From positions 43,598,621 through 43,662,620 of the forward strand of contig OX638131.1 of NCBI GenBank assembly GCA_951804985.1: a stretch of DNA of 64,000 bases. The letters run 5' to 3'. Positions within the stretch are counted from its first letter, which is position 1. Each line of letters opens with the position of its first letter. The notes under the pieces are model-generated. The model saw nothing but the letters and a program-made list of their open reading frames with translations, did no database searches and was not told the DNA's origin. This document shows positions 33,501-39,351 of this stretch, one piece after another. The DNA comes from Dryomyza anilis. Its lineage: Eukaryota > Arthropoda > Insecta > Diptera > Dryomyzidae. The position numbers and the translations under genes are program-made.

Positions 33501-35932
33501 TTAGAATTTTTTTTTTTGGAAAATAATTTTATTTCAGTACAATTTATTTATTTCAAGGGAAAATTATCATGAGAGGGCTAAATAATTAATATAAAATAAA
33601 TTTTATATCCATATTTTAAGTTTTTGATTCATATTTCAAGTTTTTGATCCATATTTTAATTTTTTTTTAACCATATTTATCTAGTTTTTTAGTTCATAAT
33701 CCATACATATTTTCCTTGTTTGTCGTTCATATAATTGTTAGCCTTGTTTATTACTAAACAATTGTCTTTTTGTTAACAGAACAACATTAAATAATCGACA
33801 ACCATGAAATATACATAATTCTGGAAGTTGTACTTAAAATCGTCAACACATGTACATAATTCCGAAATCTACCTTTTTCGATTATTATATTAACTTATTT
33901 GTGTTATTTAATAAAAGACTTTCAATGAATTAATTAGAATACTGTGATATTTTTACTCTTTCGATATAATTTATGTTGAGTTTAATACCTTCGCAAGAAC
34001 GATATATAATATAAAAAGCATTAAATCTCTCAAATTTAATTTAAGAATATTCCAAATTTTCCTATGAGACCCCACTCATTAACCTTAAGAAAAAAACACT
34101 TATTCTACTTTAGATGTTCGAATAGTTTTTGAACGTACTTAGAAACGACGGCACAACCAACAAAAGATTTCATCAAAGTAAACCAAACAATGTTATGCGT
34201 GTCAAAATAAACAATTTAAACTCGAAAATACTATGTATTAAATGACACAGCAGCACATGTCAACAACAGACTCTTATTGGAAAATACAACCATACAACAA
34301 ACATTTACAAAAAAATATGTAAAAATCTAATGAAGCATTGAAATCACTTGTTGTTGTTGCTCTAATGTAGTATATGTGTAATTTGTTGGGAAGTCTTTGG
34401 GTTCAGAAACCAGGCCACCAACAGACCCGACAGATATAAAGCGGAACATTTTGAATAATTTTCGAGTGCAACAAGTTGTTGATACTGAGTATGACATTGT
34501 CATGAATAATGTGTATAAATTAAAAAACAACCTCGTTGGTGGCTCAACAAATATTTGGTTGTTCCGTAGTTGGTTGGTGAACGTGTGAATTGTTGATTTT
34601 TTTAAATGTTGTTATTCGTGACGTAGTTATGGTTGTGGTTTAATTGTTGATTGAGTAACCAAACTGTGGATTGTACTTAAAATAAGATATATAGTATCGA
34701 AAAAAATAACGTTGAGATATTTCGATTTGTGCAATAAGGCCCCATGAAATAAAGCCCCAAACTTAAAAAACAAATAATTTTCAAAATTTGAGGGCTTTAT
34801 TTCGTAACGCATATAAAACATATTTTTGAAAATGAAACAATGCCCCATGTAGATGAAATAAAAACTCGAATATAAATGAAATAAACCCACCTTAAAAATT
34901 AGGTTTTATTTCATTTTTAAAGAAATTCAAAATACGAAATTAGGCATTAAAATTATTTTTTTATTAATTGATGCCTCATTGCATAATGACATAAATTCCC
35001 GATTTCAAAATAACAAATCAATTAGCGTATTCACAGTTCGGCGTATTTTAGTATGGTATTAGTACCATGTAGTACGTCCATTTGTTGTTGCAACTCTTTT
35101 AAAAGAGTTATACCACAAGTGTTGTATTTGAGAGTAGTCCTGAGGCGTGTTTTTTTGGTGCCGTATTTTGTGAAATAAAGAAAAATTGTGAAATTGAAGA
35201 CAAATAGTGCACATAAAAGGTTAATTTATTTGTTTTACTTTTCAAATCAAGGAATATTTATGATAATTTCAAAAAATCCTAATTTTATAAGAATCAGCTC
35301 AATTTTTTTGACGAAATATTTTAACAAGCAGCTCACAGTTCAATTGCCATACTTTCGTTCAATCCAAAACCCTGATACTATGAATATGCTAAATCTTTTA
35401 AAATCAATTGAATAAAAATAAGAAAAGTATTTAATTCAGTGCTGTAAATGAAACGATTTTAACGGCCGGTTTCATAAAAAATAACAAGCAGTTAAAATTT
35501 CAAAATTAAATTTTCACTTTAACTTCAACTCATAGTTAAAATGTTTATACAAGCGGGCATATGTGAATTTCGTTTTTGTTTACGATTTCCATCGTAATAT
35601 TAAATGGTGACTTAACTACTCGTGTCATTATTCGCCATACATTGAAACCAGTTTCCAGCCACGTTGTTGACCAAGACTTAATTGTATCGTAACCTTGAAC
35701 TAGACCATTTAACGAGAATCCACTCTAGCACATGTCCAACACTACAACAACAGCAATCACAACAACCACAACAACATGGCTCAAAGCACACCGACCCAAG
35801 TTGATTAAACCCAACAAAGTTATAGAATTACAATACTTACCGCTTCTTCAGGTTGTCCATAAACTTCTCCAACGTGATTTCGTCCAAGAGCACAAAGTCT
35901 TGGACGCCAACTTCTCGCGGTTGCATAGCCAT
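339..35932 (-). CDS. Myo31DF: Unconventional myosin ID (class I myosin heavy chain), complete, nine coding exons
   Basis: Actin-based motor of the short-tailed class I myosins. In Drosophila, Myo31DF (MyoID) binds actin, beta-catenin/cadherin junctions and membrane, and sets left-right chirality of organs. Coding exons, in transcript order: 35932-35841, 15532-15230, 12122-11903, 4474-4249, 4187-3804, 3745-3666, 3605-2211, 734-577, 507-339. They sum to 3027 nt, or 1008 residues plus stop, and every junction keeps phase. Residues: P-loop GESGAGKT at 101-108, switch I NDNSSRFG at 155-162, switch II DIYGFE at 379-384, two IQ motifs near 697-716 and 719-740, then a basic TH1 membrane-binding tail to 1008. 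Motor and tail follow MYO1D rather than MYO1C/Myo61F in wording and length (fly Myo31DF is about 1010 residues). The start is the first of two close ATGs (GCC ATG GCT ATG). No frameshift or stop breaks the gene, so it is probably functional. Confidence 0.96.
577..734 (-). CDS. Myo31DF: Myo31DF coding exon 8 (TH1 tail)
   Basis: Encodes residues 901-952 plus two bases of codon 953. [20 protein letters not shown] and [15 protein letters not shown] match the TH1 domain of MYO1D. Acceptor TTGTTCCAG, donor TACGA|GTAAGT, phase 2. Read past the donor, the frame meets TAA at once, which is intron and not the gene's stop. Confidence 0.94.
735..2210 (-). other. Myo31DF intron 7 (1.5 kb) with tandem repeats
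   Basis: Donor GTGAGT at 2210, acceptor TTGTTCCAG at 735. Its 3' part (in transcript sense) is occupied by about five 114-bp tandem units (about 840-1460). About 1460-2200 is AT-rich with no recognised element. Confidence 0.85.
840..1460. repeat. Tandem repeat, about 114-bp unit, about five copies
   Basis: Equivalent points (a GAGCAC-like core, diverged in the third and fifth copies) fall at 908, 1023, 1137, 1251 and 1357, giving spacings of 115, 114, 114 and 106 bp. Each unit contains AGAGCCCAAAAAGGCTCC-like sequence, CCCCTGGGTAGAG, TATGAGCCCAAAAAC and ATTTATGAGACTTTTA. Copies differ by substitutions, and the outermost units decay into the flanks. It is a degenerate intronic satellite-like array. 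Confidence 0.85.
2211..3605 (-). CDS. Myo31DF: Myo31DF coding exon 7 (actin-binding, converter, IQ and TH1 start)
   Basis: The largest exon, residues 436-900. In order: [37 protein letters not shown] (lower 50-kDa domain), a short loop 2 around [11 protein letters not shown], the actin-binding and SH1 region ([23 protein letters not shown]), the converter, two IQ motifs (about 697-740) that should bind calmodulin, then the first part of the basic TH1 tail with [20 protein letters not shown]. Phase 0 at both ends. Third positions are mostly C or G, unlike the flanking introns. Confidence 0.97.
3666..3745 (-). CDS. Myo31DF: Myo31DF coding exon 6 (80 bp)
   Basis: Short exon for residues 409-435. 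It completes Glu409 and continues [20 protein letters not shown] to FNNK, the relay helix end conserved in all class I myosins. Acceptor ATTTACAG, donor AAG|GTATGT, phase 0. It is bracketed by introns of 58 and 60 bp. Confidence 0.95.
3804..4187 (-). CDS. Myo31DF: Myo31DF coding exon 5 (switch II and relay helix)
   Basis: Encodes residues 281-408 plus one base of Glu409. It includes the [15 protein letters not shown] segment (DALAK from 338) and switch [21 protein letters not shown] (DIYGFE 379-384), continuing into the relay helix [13 protein letters not shown]. The residue 16 positions before DALAK, the usual TEDS-rule position in myosin heads, is Asn322. Donor GTATGT, phase 1. Confidence 0.96.
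4249..4474 (-). CDS. Myo31DF: Myo31DF coding exon 4
   Basis: Encodes residues 206-280 and the first base of codon 281. It starts [19 protein letters not shown] and includes the HYTNQGS segment and [15 protein letters not shown], the conserved relay-side helix of the motor. It ends CAA A|GTGAGT (phase 1). The reading frame differs from the exons on either side, with stops if read through, so this exon is easy to overlook. Confidence 0.94.
5040..5220. repeat. Degenerate short tandem repeats (GGGAANAATTCTAC type)
   Basis: Units of about 15-31 bp alternating GAAGAATTCTACTGGGAATA and ATTTTACGGGGAA. Similarly worded short repeats recur inside the hAT-like element at 50.9-51.0 and 51.8-51.9 kb, and loosely at 27.0-27.1 kb. 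The open frame with [12 protein letters not shown] repeats on the minus strand simply reflects the DNA repeat. Confidence 0.6.
5461..5676. mobile_element. Inverted-repeat MITE, 216 bp
   Basis: The ends are CGGCCATGTTCTAACTTTCG and, at the other end read in complement, CGGTCATGTTCCGACTTTTA. An inner pair AAACAAACGGTTTTG continues the palindrome, so most of the element can fold back. It is flanked by AATAAT on both sides (5455-5460, 5677-5682), a weak signal in AT-rich DNA. A related copy sits at about 59.13-59.35 kb. Confidence 0.65.
6764..7770. mobile_element. Dispersed 1.0-kb repeat with TAGGGGAGCCTGGAGTAAAG ends
   Basis: The left end TAGGGGAGCCTGGAGTAAAG and the complement of the right end, TAGAGGAATCTGAGGTAAAA, match imperfectly as terminal inverted repeats. 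A second copy at about 58.6-60.18 kb shares internal landmarks such as AAAATTACAACAAACATTGC and TTAAATTACGTTTC. It has no coding capacity. Confidence 0.6.
8139..8435 (+). other. Unassigned 98-codon open frame next to a transposase remnant
   Basis: An uninterrupted lysine-rich frame of 98 codons ([17 protein letters not shown] at the end) sits 124 bp upstream of the transposase remnant and on the same strand. I do not recognise a domain. It could be part of the same decayed transposon, or chance. Codon use is AT-rich like the surroundings. Confidence 0.2.
8559..8949 (+). pseudogene. Tc1/mariner-type transposase, C-terminal remnant (broken)
   Basis: Two plus-strand frames together give a transposase C-terminal half. 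The first (8559 to about 8730) reads [20 protein letters not shown], then [20 protein letters not shown], a stop at 8691, then VSKFFWPHL. The second (about 8734-8949) reads [20 protein letters not shown], a TAG at 8803 where the family has Trp, then [12 protein letters not shown] and a typical [13 protein letters not shown] tail. The [14 protein letters not shown](W) block is the hallmark around the last catalytic Asp region of insect Tc1/mariner-like elements. At least one frameshift and two stops make it dead. Confidence 0.82.
9002..9524. mobile_element. GGGCGTTTT-ended MITE
   Basis: The left end GGGCGTTTTTGT and the right end ACGAAAACGCCC form short terminal inverted repeats about 520 bp apart. 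No clear target duplication is seen. It appears to carry a second, nested foldback element at 9030-9176. Confidence 0.5.
9030..9176. mobile_element. Foldback MITE, about 147 bp
   Basis: AGGCCCTATTCTAGTTTGAT near 9030 is mirrored by ATCAAACCAGAATAGGGCCC near 9175. The arms extend about 50 bp each through GAGAATGAAAATGA with few mismatches, around an AT-rich loop. Confidence 0.7.
10467..11223. mobile_element. TA-flanked 0.76-kb element, copy 1
   Basis: TA then CACAGAAACAATATATGTG at the left; GTATTGTG then TA at the right. It aligns along most of its length with the element at 13329-14144. Shared blocks include GTTGCTGAGCACACGA, GTTGCGCGCATATTATTCTC, AACGTCGACCATACCGATTA and TTTTTGGAAGCAAATCACAT. 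No coding capacity; probably a Tc1/mariner-type MITE. Confidence 0.7.
11903..12122 (-). CDS. Myo31DF: Myo31DF coding exon 3 (switch I exon)
   Basis: Encodes residues 132-205. It carries switch [20 protein letters not shown] (SSR at 158-160), and the [20 protein letters not shown] segment of the upper 50-kDa domain. It ends at FYQ in phase 0, and the next exon resumes with LLRG, exactly as in other class I myosins. The donor is CAG|GTTGGT, a poor match to GTRAGT. Confidence 0.95.
13329..14144. mobile_element. TA-flanked 0.8-kb element, copy 2
   Basis: Second copy of the family at 10467-11223. The right terminus TTTTTTTCAGTG is followed by TA; the left terminus, after TA, has lost two bases (CAGAAAAAATATG). 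It keeps the GCTGAGCACACGATG block and a longer right end than copy 1. Weak open frames inside (around 13.66-13.9 and 14.05-14.25 kb) have no codon bias. Confidence 0.7.
14603..14930. repeat. 164-bp tandem duplication
   Basis: GGTCTAATAAAT begins at 14603 and again at 14767. Both copies run through TTTTTAAATACATTTG, GCATGAAATTACTACA-like sequence, AGAATTTCTTCTGCATTTTG and a TTTTATGCCATTT end. The second copy has an internal AT-rich insertion. Confidence 0.75.
14930..15186. mobile_element. Right part of a CACCGAAAAA-ended element abutting the exon 2 donor
   Basis: The sequence ends AAAGTATTTTTTCGGTG at 15186, followed by CA. The complement, CACCGAAAAAATACTTT, matches the left ends of repeats at 45.98 and 62.02 kb. 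The left boundary is unclear and may include the tandem duplication upstream. The end is about 43 bp from the exon 2 donor. Confidence 0.45.
15230..15532 (-). CDS. Myo31DF: Myo31DF coding exon 2 (P-loop exon)
   Basis: Encodes residues 31-132. It contains the conserved VSMNPYRQ segment, the [12 protein letters not shown] motif and the nucleotide-binding P-loop GESGAGKT (101-108), where the Lys and Thr contact ATP phosphate and Mg. It begins with the third base of Arg31 and ends AG|GTAAGT, phase 2. The next exon's first base completes Arg132. A repeat element ends at 15186, only about 43 bp past the donor. Confidence 0.96.
15676..15706. other. Perfect 12-bp stem hairpin
   Basis: CTCTCACATGGA, seven-base loop AGGCAAT, then TCCATGTGAGAG. 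It begins a relatively GC-rich stretch (about 15.70-15.93 kb) just upstream of exon 2 in intron 1. Function unknown; could be chance or a regulatory hairpin. Confidence 0.55.
17867..18122. mobile_element. TA-flanked MITE, 256 bp
   Basis: CATATCGTCGGTGATACTGC near the left end is mirrored by GCAGTATCGTCGACGATATG at the right. Terminal inverted repeats are about 28 bp (through ACCGCCTA), with TA on both sides (17865-17866, 18123-18124). Confidence 0.78.
19698..20407. mobile_element. hAT-like non-autonomous element, 710 bp
   Basis: Ends: TAGGGAAGTCAATCCGGGG at the left; complement of the right end TAGGGATGTCAATCCCGG. Exact 8-bp target duplication ATGTAAAT at 19690-19697 and 20408-20415. CCCGGGAT motifs repeat near both ends as subterminal sites. 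An 8-bp duplication with TAGGGATG-type ends is typical of hAT transposons. No transposase remains. Confidence 0.9.
20937..21286. mobile_element. TA-flanked MITE, 350 bp (GCGTATTCACAG ends)
   Basis: GCGTATTCACAGTTTCATGG at the left and, in complement, GCGTATTCACAGTTCGTCGT at the right. TA flanks both ends (20935-20936, 21287-21288). Single-end relatives lie at 25.70 and 35.03 kb. An open frame covering most of it has no homology I recognise. Confidence 0.85.
23100..23370. repeat. CGATATCG/GAAACGAATTCG simple-pattern repeat
   Basis: Clusters of palindromic 6-8-mers (CGATATCG, GAATTCG, TTCGAA) within degenerate direct repeats. The clearest pair is about 45 bp apart at 23283-23365 (GATATCGAAACGAATTCGAAAA). 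It is bordered by CCCAGCATACC near 23099 and CCCAGCATTCT near 23407. Confidence 0.5.
23823..24038. mobile_element. CACCCAG-type MITE, copy 1 (216 bp)
   Basis: Closely matches the element at 24563-24782 along its whole length. The ends are worn: CATCCAGAAAAAATACTA at the left, TTTTTTTCTGG at the right. It contains GGAAAATACCATTAAA and TTAAATCAATAATTGTCC. The two copies lie about 740 bp apart in direct orientation. Confidence 0.8.
24563..24782. mobile_element. CACCCAG-type MITE, copy 2 (220 bp)
   Basis: Terminal inverted repeats CACCCAGAAAAAA / TTTTTTTCTGGGTG are flanked by TA on each side (24561-24562, 24783-24784). A relative of its right end, without a clean left end, appears near 30.05-30.16 kb (TTTTTATGGGAGG then TTTTTCTGAGTG). 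Confidence 0.85.
25697..25865. mobile_element. Fragment related to the GCGTATTCACAG MITE
   Basis: Starts CGTATTCACAGTTCGTCGTA and shares the body GAGTAGCCCTGAGGCATG...GACGTATTTAGTG with the copy at 35025. There is no right inverted repeat, so it is truncated or a different subfamily. Confidence 0.55.
25961..26783. mobile_element. Composite hAT-like insertion (CAGGGCTGG ends), 823 bp
   Basis: CAGGGCTGGGTTATCCACTC at the left and, in complement, CAGGGCTGGAAAAATCCGG at the right. The flanking 8-mers TTTTAAAT and ATTTAAAC agree at 6 of 8 positions, a decayed target duplication. A second left end (CAGGGCTGGGTTATCTACTC) begins at 26182, so one copy is nested or duplicated. AAAAAATCCATG-type sequences repeat inside. 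Confidence 0.7.
27333..27498 (+). mobile_element. Worn tRNA-derived SINE
   Basis: The tRNA-like head GTGACTCAGAGGTTAGTACG...GAACTACGAGCCGAAAGG has a degraded B box (ACAGGTTTATATCTGT, where GGTTCRANTCC is expected). A tail and an eight-A run at 27491-27498 follow. Its layout matches the better SINE at 62.07 kb. I see no clear target duplication. Confidence 0.45.
29440..30015. mobile_element. Divergent inverted copy of the GGGCGCGTGCC hAT-like family
   Basis: In reverse complement this segment matches the element at 49098-50024: GTGTCACGCCCGAAA, AGTTCGTGCGTGCAAATCTC, GTGTCCGTACC and ATCAGG...CCCATTAAA, followed by repeated GGAACCGGAATCG phrases and GGGTTTTAGTCCCT. The exact ends are not clear. 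Confidence 0.55.
30192..30805. mobile_element. Partial foldback element, 614 bp
   Basis: The outer arms pair: CATATATCGTCACTGTCATG with ACAAAGGGG at the left, and its counterpart ending GATAGTGACGATATG at the right. Inner arms also pair (AAGATAAAATAGT near 30383; AAAGCACCTATC near 30425, mirrored by GATAGGTGCTTT near 30510 and ACTATTTTATCTT near 30550). The intervening stretches do not pair. Confidence 0.6.
31605..31903. mobile_element. TA-flanked MITE, 299 bp (CCCAGTGGTAAA ends)
   Basis: Terminal inverted repeats of about 20 bp: CCCAGTGGTAAAGCCATCAA at the left, TTGATGGATTTACCACTGGG mirrored at the right (one mismatch plus small changes). TA at 31603-31604 and 31904-31905. No coding capacity. 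Confidence 0.85.
32132..32329 (-). other. GC-rich exon-like open frame inside Myo31DF intron 1
   Basis: A 65-codon frame starts ATG at 32329 ([20 protein letters not shown]) and ends at 32132. Within it, 32304-32171 looks like an internal exon: acceptor TTTATTTAG before it, donor GTATGT after it, and about 80% C/G at third positions across 44 codons, as in the real exons here. I recognise no domain. Its phase would not fit between Myo31DF exons 1 and 2. It may be a nested gene, an alternative exon, or chance GC-rich DNA. Confidence 0.3.
32191..32282 (+). promoter_or_regulatory. Possible plus-strand Inr+DPE promoter and short first exon
   Basis: TCAGTT at 32191-32196 is a perfect fly initiator (start at A32193). 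GGACA at 32220-32224 fits the downstream promoter element at the required +28 spacing. The presumed transcript contains ATG at 32244, a 13-codon frame ([13 protein letters not shown]) and then a GTGAGC donor at 32283. It overlaps the minus-strand exon-like frame, so at most one interpretation is probably right. Confidence 0.3.
34735..34990. repeat. Possible MITE with GCAATAAGGC-type ends
   Basis: GCAATAAGGCCCCA near 34731 resembles the complement of GATGCCTCATTGC near 34970. Inside are repeated AAATAAAGCCCC / GGGCTTTATTTC phrases that can pair. The boundaries are uncertain. Confidence 0.3.
35025..35180. mobile_element. Fragment related to the GCGTATTCACAG MITE
   Basis: Begins after TTA with GCGTATTCACAGTTCGGCGT and contains GAGTAGTCCTGAGGCGTG and CCGTATTTTGTGAAAT. 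It aligns with the 25697 copy. Only one terminus is recognisable. It lies about 0.7 kb from Myo31DF exon 1 in intron 1. Confidence 0.55.
35725..35780. repeat. ACA/CAA-rich microsatellite next to exon 1 donor
   Basis: Short interrupted CAA triplet run (ACAACAACAGCAATCACAAC and similar) about 60-110 bp inside intron 1 from exon 1. Confidence 0.6.
35841..35932 (-). CDS. Myo31DF: Myo31DF coding exon 1 (N-terminus)
   Basis: Encodes residues 1-30 plus two bases of Arg31. The peptide starts [20 protein letters not shown] and ends at a Lys-Lys-Arg motif, matching the N-terminal extension of fly myosin ID that precedes the motor core. The donor is GTAAGT at 35840-35835. The exon ends in phase 2 and joins exon 2, which starts with A, to complete CGA (Arg). 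It is 20.3 kb from exon 2 and open in the myosin frame for only 92 bp, so a naive gene finder would miss it. Confidence 0.93.
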
Positions 35933-36054
35933 GGCTCCTCAGCGCAGTTCTTTTGGCTTCTGGTTCTTCTCGTTTCGTTGACTAAATCAGTTTCAGTTTC
36001 TTGGACCAAGTTACTAAAACACTTTTGCTTGCTGCCTGCTGGCACGAATCCAAT
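35933..36054 (-). other. Myo31DF: Probable 5' UTR part of the Myo31DF start-codon exon
   Basis: Reading leftwards on the minus strand, a good acceptor (CTAACCGCAG) ends at 36055. It would start the exon about 122 bp before the ATG. A possible upstream non-coding exon lies near 36330-36440, with an AAAAG|GTGAAA donor-like site and an initiator-like TCAGTG at 36442-36437. This is inferred from splice-site shape only. Confidence 0.4.
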
Positions 36055-36299
36055 CTGCGGTTAGAATTAAAACAGAAATTGAGACACGCAACAGTCCACT
36101 CGAGGGTTCCCAAAGAACAAAAACACAACAACAAAAAATGTTGAATGGCAAAACAATGAAACGTCAACGATTTGCAGAAATTGAATAAACAGAAGAACAA
36201 GCAAATTTTGGTTGAATAAAAAATTTGACAATTGGTTTCAGCCGCGCAAATAAAACAACAATTTTCGAGTTTATGGCCCAGCACAAGTTAACTTCTTAA

Positions 36300-36600
36300 A
36301 AAAAATAGACACAATTTTTTGCCTGGATGTTTCACCTTTTATTTTTTCACTGTAATTTATAAATTGTTGTTGGCAAATGTATTCTTCTTCAACGCGCGCA
36401 CAGACAACCAGCCGTTCAATTCAAAATGCAAAAACACACTGAGCTGACGCTGACTTGACAGCTGCAGACTGTGTTGCTAAGTTCCTACTTTAGTACTATT
36501 TAGCGTACGTTTTGAAAGTACGAAAGAGAGTTGCAAAAGTTCGTACTTCCGTACTTTTTAGCTTACGTTTTTATTTTGAAAGTAAGCAGATACCAAAACC
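36300..36600 (-). promoter_or_regulatory. Likely Myo31DF promoter region
   Basis: The stretch just upstream of the inferred 5' UTR is less AT-rich than its surroundings. It holds an initiator-like TCAGTG (minus strand, start near 36440) and, further upstream, two related copies of a motif on the plus strand: TTTAGCGTACGTTTT near 36497 and TTTAGCTTACGTTTT near 36556. The paired motifs look like a small direct repeat of regulatory sites. No TATA box is placed convincingly. Confidence 0.3.
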
Positions 36601-37254
36601 GGGGAAGTTTAAAATGCGGGGATATTTATGAACAAGTTTCGTTAAAGTGCAGTGGTTTTTGTTTATGATAAATAGTCACAAAAACGTAGCACATGTCTGG
36701 TTGATGTAAGTGCTACATAAAATTTATACGATTTTTGTAATGGGTATTTATGTGCTATTCGCATTACTTGCGCGTTATTTAATTTTTTTTATTTATTTTA
36801 TTTTTAATTCCTTTTTTTATTATATGTATATATATTTTAATTTTATTATTGTATTATTAATATTAAGGGAGAATTTTACACTATAGGGCCCGTCTCAAAA
36901 AAAAAATTCCACGGCCACTAGAAGCGGCGGAGAGTGTCGAAAAACAATAAATTTTTTCCCGCCCGCCCCTTTTGAACCGCCCATAAATCCAAAAACCGAC
37001 CGAGGTCATAAGTGGTTTTTGAATTATTGCGAAGTGGGCGGAACAAAAAGAAAAAAATGTCACACGATGCATTAAAAAAATAAAGTAAGTGAACTCAAAA
37101 TCACGTGGTACCCCATACCACGAGACTTTTTTTCTAATTCAAATTCCAGGAAAAGGGGAGGGTCAAAATAATTCACTTTGTAATAATGTATAATTTGTAA
37201 TAATAATCCATATATGGAAAATGTTTGGAAATGTACTGAGTTTGACTGGGCGTA

Positions 37255-38126
37255 CACAGAACCAAAAAGTGACGTAAATACAACGAACTTGTACATCAAT
37301 ACGACAATCAAATTTATCAACTGTCAACCGATGATCGCGTTCGTCAATATTACGTATTGTGTTAATCAATCGAGATTTACTAAGCCATTGAACGACTTTA
37401 AAGTACGGTTTACGTTAATATTACGAATGCTATTTATTAAACTAGTTTATAATATCTATAATAATTTAAATAAAAAGTAATAAAATTAAATAAAAAAGTA
37501 ATAAATTTAAATACTTTTCGACACGTTTTTCACCCGTTGTCTTTTTTTATTTAAATTAAATTCTTTTTATTTAAAATTGAAGTAAATACTTTTCATTTAA
37601 ATTTATTACGTACGTAATAAAATTTGAAGTAAATACTTTTTATTTAAATTTATTACGTAGGTAATAAAATTTGATGTAAATACTATTTATTTCTTTTTAT
37701 TAAGATAATAAAATTTTAATTTAATTACAAGATCATAAACATGTCAATTAATATTTTAAAACTATTTATTTGATGTAAAGAAGTTTAGGAAAAGATACAG
37801 TTATTATTTGTTTACTTTTTTCGAAATTTTTATCACTCACGGTGGTCCTATAGGTTGGACACATTACCACGTATTACATAATTTTAACGTGGTTACTTTC
37901 AAAAAACAAACTTTAATAATGTTAAAAATATTTCTAAAATATATTTTTTTTTAAATAATGAATTTAATTGCGTACGTAATAAAATTAAATACTTTTTATT
38001 TAATTTGAAATTAAATACGCACGTAATATATTTTTGTATAGAGTATTACTTTTTTTATTACAAAAGTATTTAAATCAAATTTAAAAAGATTTTATTTAAT
38101 TTTATTACGTCACTTTTTTCTTAGTG
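37255..38126. mobile_element. TA-flanked element, 872 bp, with internal 58-bp repeats
   Basis: Left CACAGAACCAAAAAGTGACG and, in complement, right CACTAAGAAAAAAGTGACGT, with TA at 37253-37254 and 38127-38128. The interior is built of degenerate TTTATTTAAATTTATTACGT units, clearest at 37578-37690 with about 58-bp spacing. Confidence 0.75.
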
Positions 38127-38408
38127 TAGTCAAATTAAATCATGAAATCAATTTGTCTGCGAATTTCGGAATAACTATTCGGAAAAACTATTCATGCTCA
38201 TCAAATTATCGTCTTGAAGCATTCGGTTTTTATTATGATATTCAGATCATATTTTATTATTTGTTGGTCAGAATAATAAACAGATTTTCATTATCATTTT
38301 AAAATATATAATTGATACTATATTTCGTAGGTAAATCGTTAAAATATATTTATTTTAATGTATTGTTTGAAATTATACTTATTATCATTATGTGAATATC
38401 ATCATAAT

Positions 38409-38660
38409 GTCCGTCCGTCCTCTTGTACTCTATAAAATATGTTAAAATGGTTTCATTCAATTAACGGGTACACCCACTATACATCAATTTCACATATATA
38501 ATGTCCGTCCGTCCGCTTGTACATAGAAAACACGTTACGAAGAAAACTAAAAGAGCTATATACTTTAAACTTTGGATTTTAAGTGAATACATATATAAGT
38601 ATAAAGTATGTTAAAATGATTTAATTTTATTAACGGATACGCCCACTATACATCAATGTC
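38409..38660. repeat. Direct repeats with CCGTCCGTCC and CCCACTATACATCAAT
   Basis: TGTCCGTCCGTCC occurs at 38409 and again near 38502. A roughly 50-bp segment ending CCCACTATACATCAAT occurs near 38438-38488 and 38606-38658. It looks like the remains of a tandem duplication. Confidence 0.6.
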
Positions 38661-39281
38661 AAAATTAGAGGTATTTTCCGGCGGTTATAAAATTTTTTTG
38701 AAAGAATGTAAATCAGAAAAATATATTAAATATGAAGCGCAATAAGACAAAAAATAATATAAAAAATAACTTATTTTAATTATTTCTATTGGTTCCAAAG
38801 TTGAAAGTGACTTTTTTCCGAAAACATACACTTTTTGTCCACTGTGCGTCATCTTATTTGTTTTCCGCCGTTACACTATGCCTGTATGTGTATAACCTAT
38901 CTATACATGTGAGCTTGTGTTTGAAGATTCCGATACGTAATATTGAGAAACGAGTACATTGTATTAAGTATTGATTAACTTGTTCGATAATATTACGAAA
39001 ACAGTTTGAAGTACGTCGTTTGTCAATATGGAGAACGATGCTTTTTTCTGTGTAGGGTTAATTGACGAATCTGAGGAGATTATGTTGAGTGCCACACCTA
39101 ATTTTTTATGGGGAACATTTTTGGATAAAGAGATTATGGTGTTTTCTCAAATGAAAATAGTGTATTAAAAAAAAAACTGTTGTACTTTGAATTTATAGAA
39201 AATAATGAAAAATTAAGCACACAAATAATAATAATAAATACATTTTAAAAATAATTGAAACATTACATACATCACTGATAA

Positions 39282-39287
39282 TTTATT
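39282..39287 (-). promoter_or_regulatory. Polyadenylation signal of the DUF4795 gene
   Basis: AATAAA on the minus strand (TTTATT on plus), 65 bp past the TAA at 39352. Position and strand fit 3' end formation of the coiled-coil gene. Confidence 0.6.
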
Positions 39288-39351
39288 ACGTAAATAAAAT
39301 TTTACATCGTTCATACAAACACAAAACATACTACAAAATAGAAAAAATGTT

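Larger units (their letters stand above)
15533..35840 (-). other. Myo31DF intron 1 (20.3 kb)
   Basis: GTAAGT donor at 35840; acceptor TTATTCTAG at 15533. It is AT-rich and filled with repeats described separately: TA-flanked MITEs (17.9, 20.9, 23.8, 24.6 and 31.6 kb), hAT-like insertions (19.7 and 26.0 kb), a worn SINE (27.3 kb) and a foldback element (30.2 kb). Less repeat-like stretches with more even base composition lie at about 15.70-15.93, 16.38-16.64, 27.95-28.14 and 31.25-31.50 kb; these are the best places to look for enhancers. A GC-rich exon-like patch lies at 32.17-32.31 kb. About 32.5-34.6 kb holds no feature I can name. Confidence 0.85.
36600..39281. other. Intergenic region between Myo31DF and the DUF4795 gene
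   Basis: AT-rich. It contains a small perfect hairpin (CGTGGTA-CCCCA-TACCACG at 37104-37122), a TA-flanked element (37255-38126) and direct repeats at 38.4-38.66 kb. The stretch 36.88-37.10 kb has unusually GC-rich words (CCCGCCCGCCCC), but I can assign no gene. Open frames here lack codon bias. Confidence 0.7.

Noticed and set aside
339..35932. Identification as Myo61F (myosin IC)
   Set aside because: The sequence around the P-loop ([20 protein letters not shown]), switch I and the tail fit myosin ID. Myosin IC has a different YKELPIY-like segment and three IQ motifs.
37214..37480. 88-codon plus-strand frame
   Set aside because: It spans the left end of a TA-flanked transposon and has no codon bias, so it is a chance frame.
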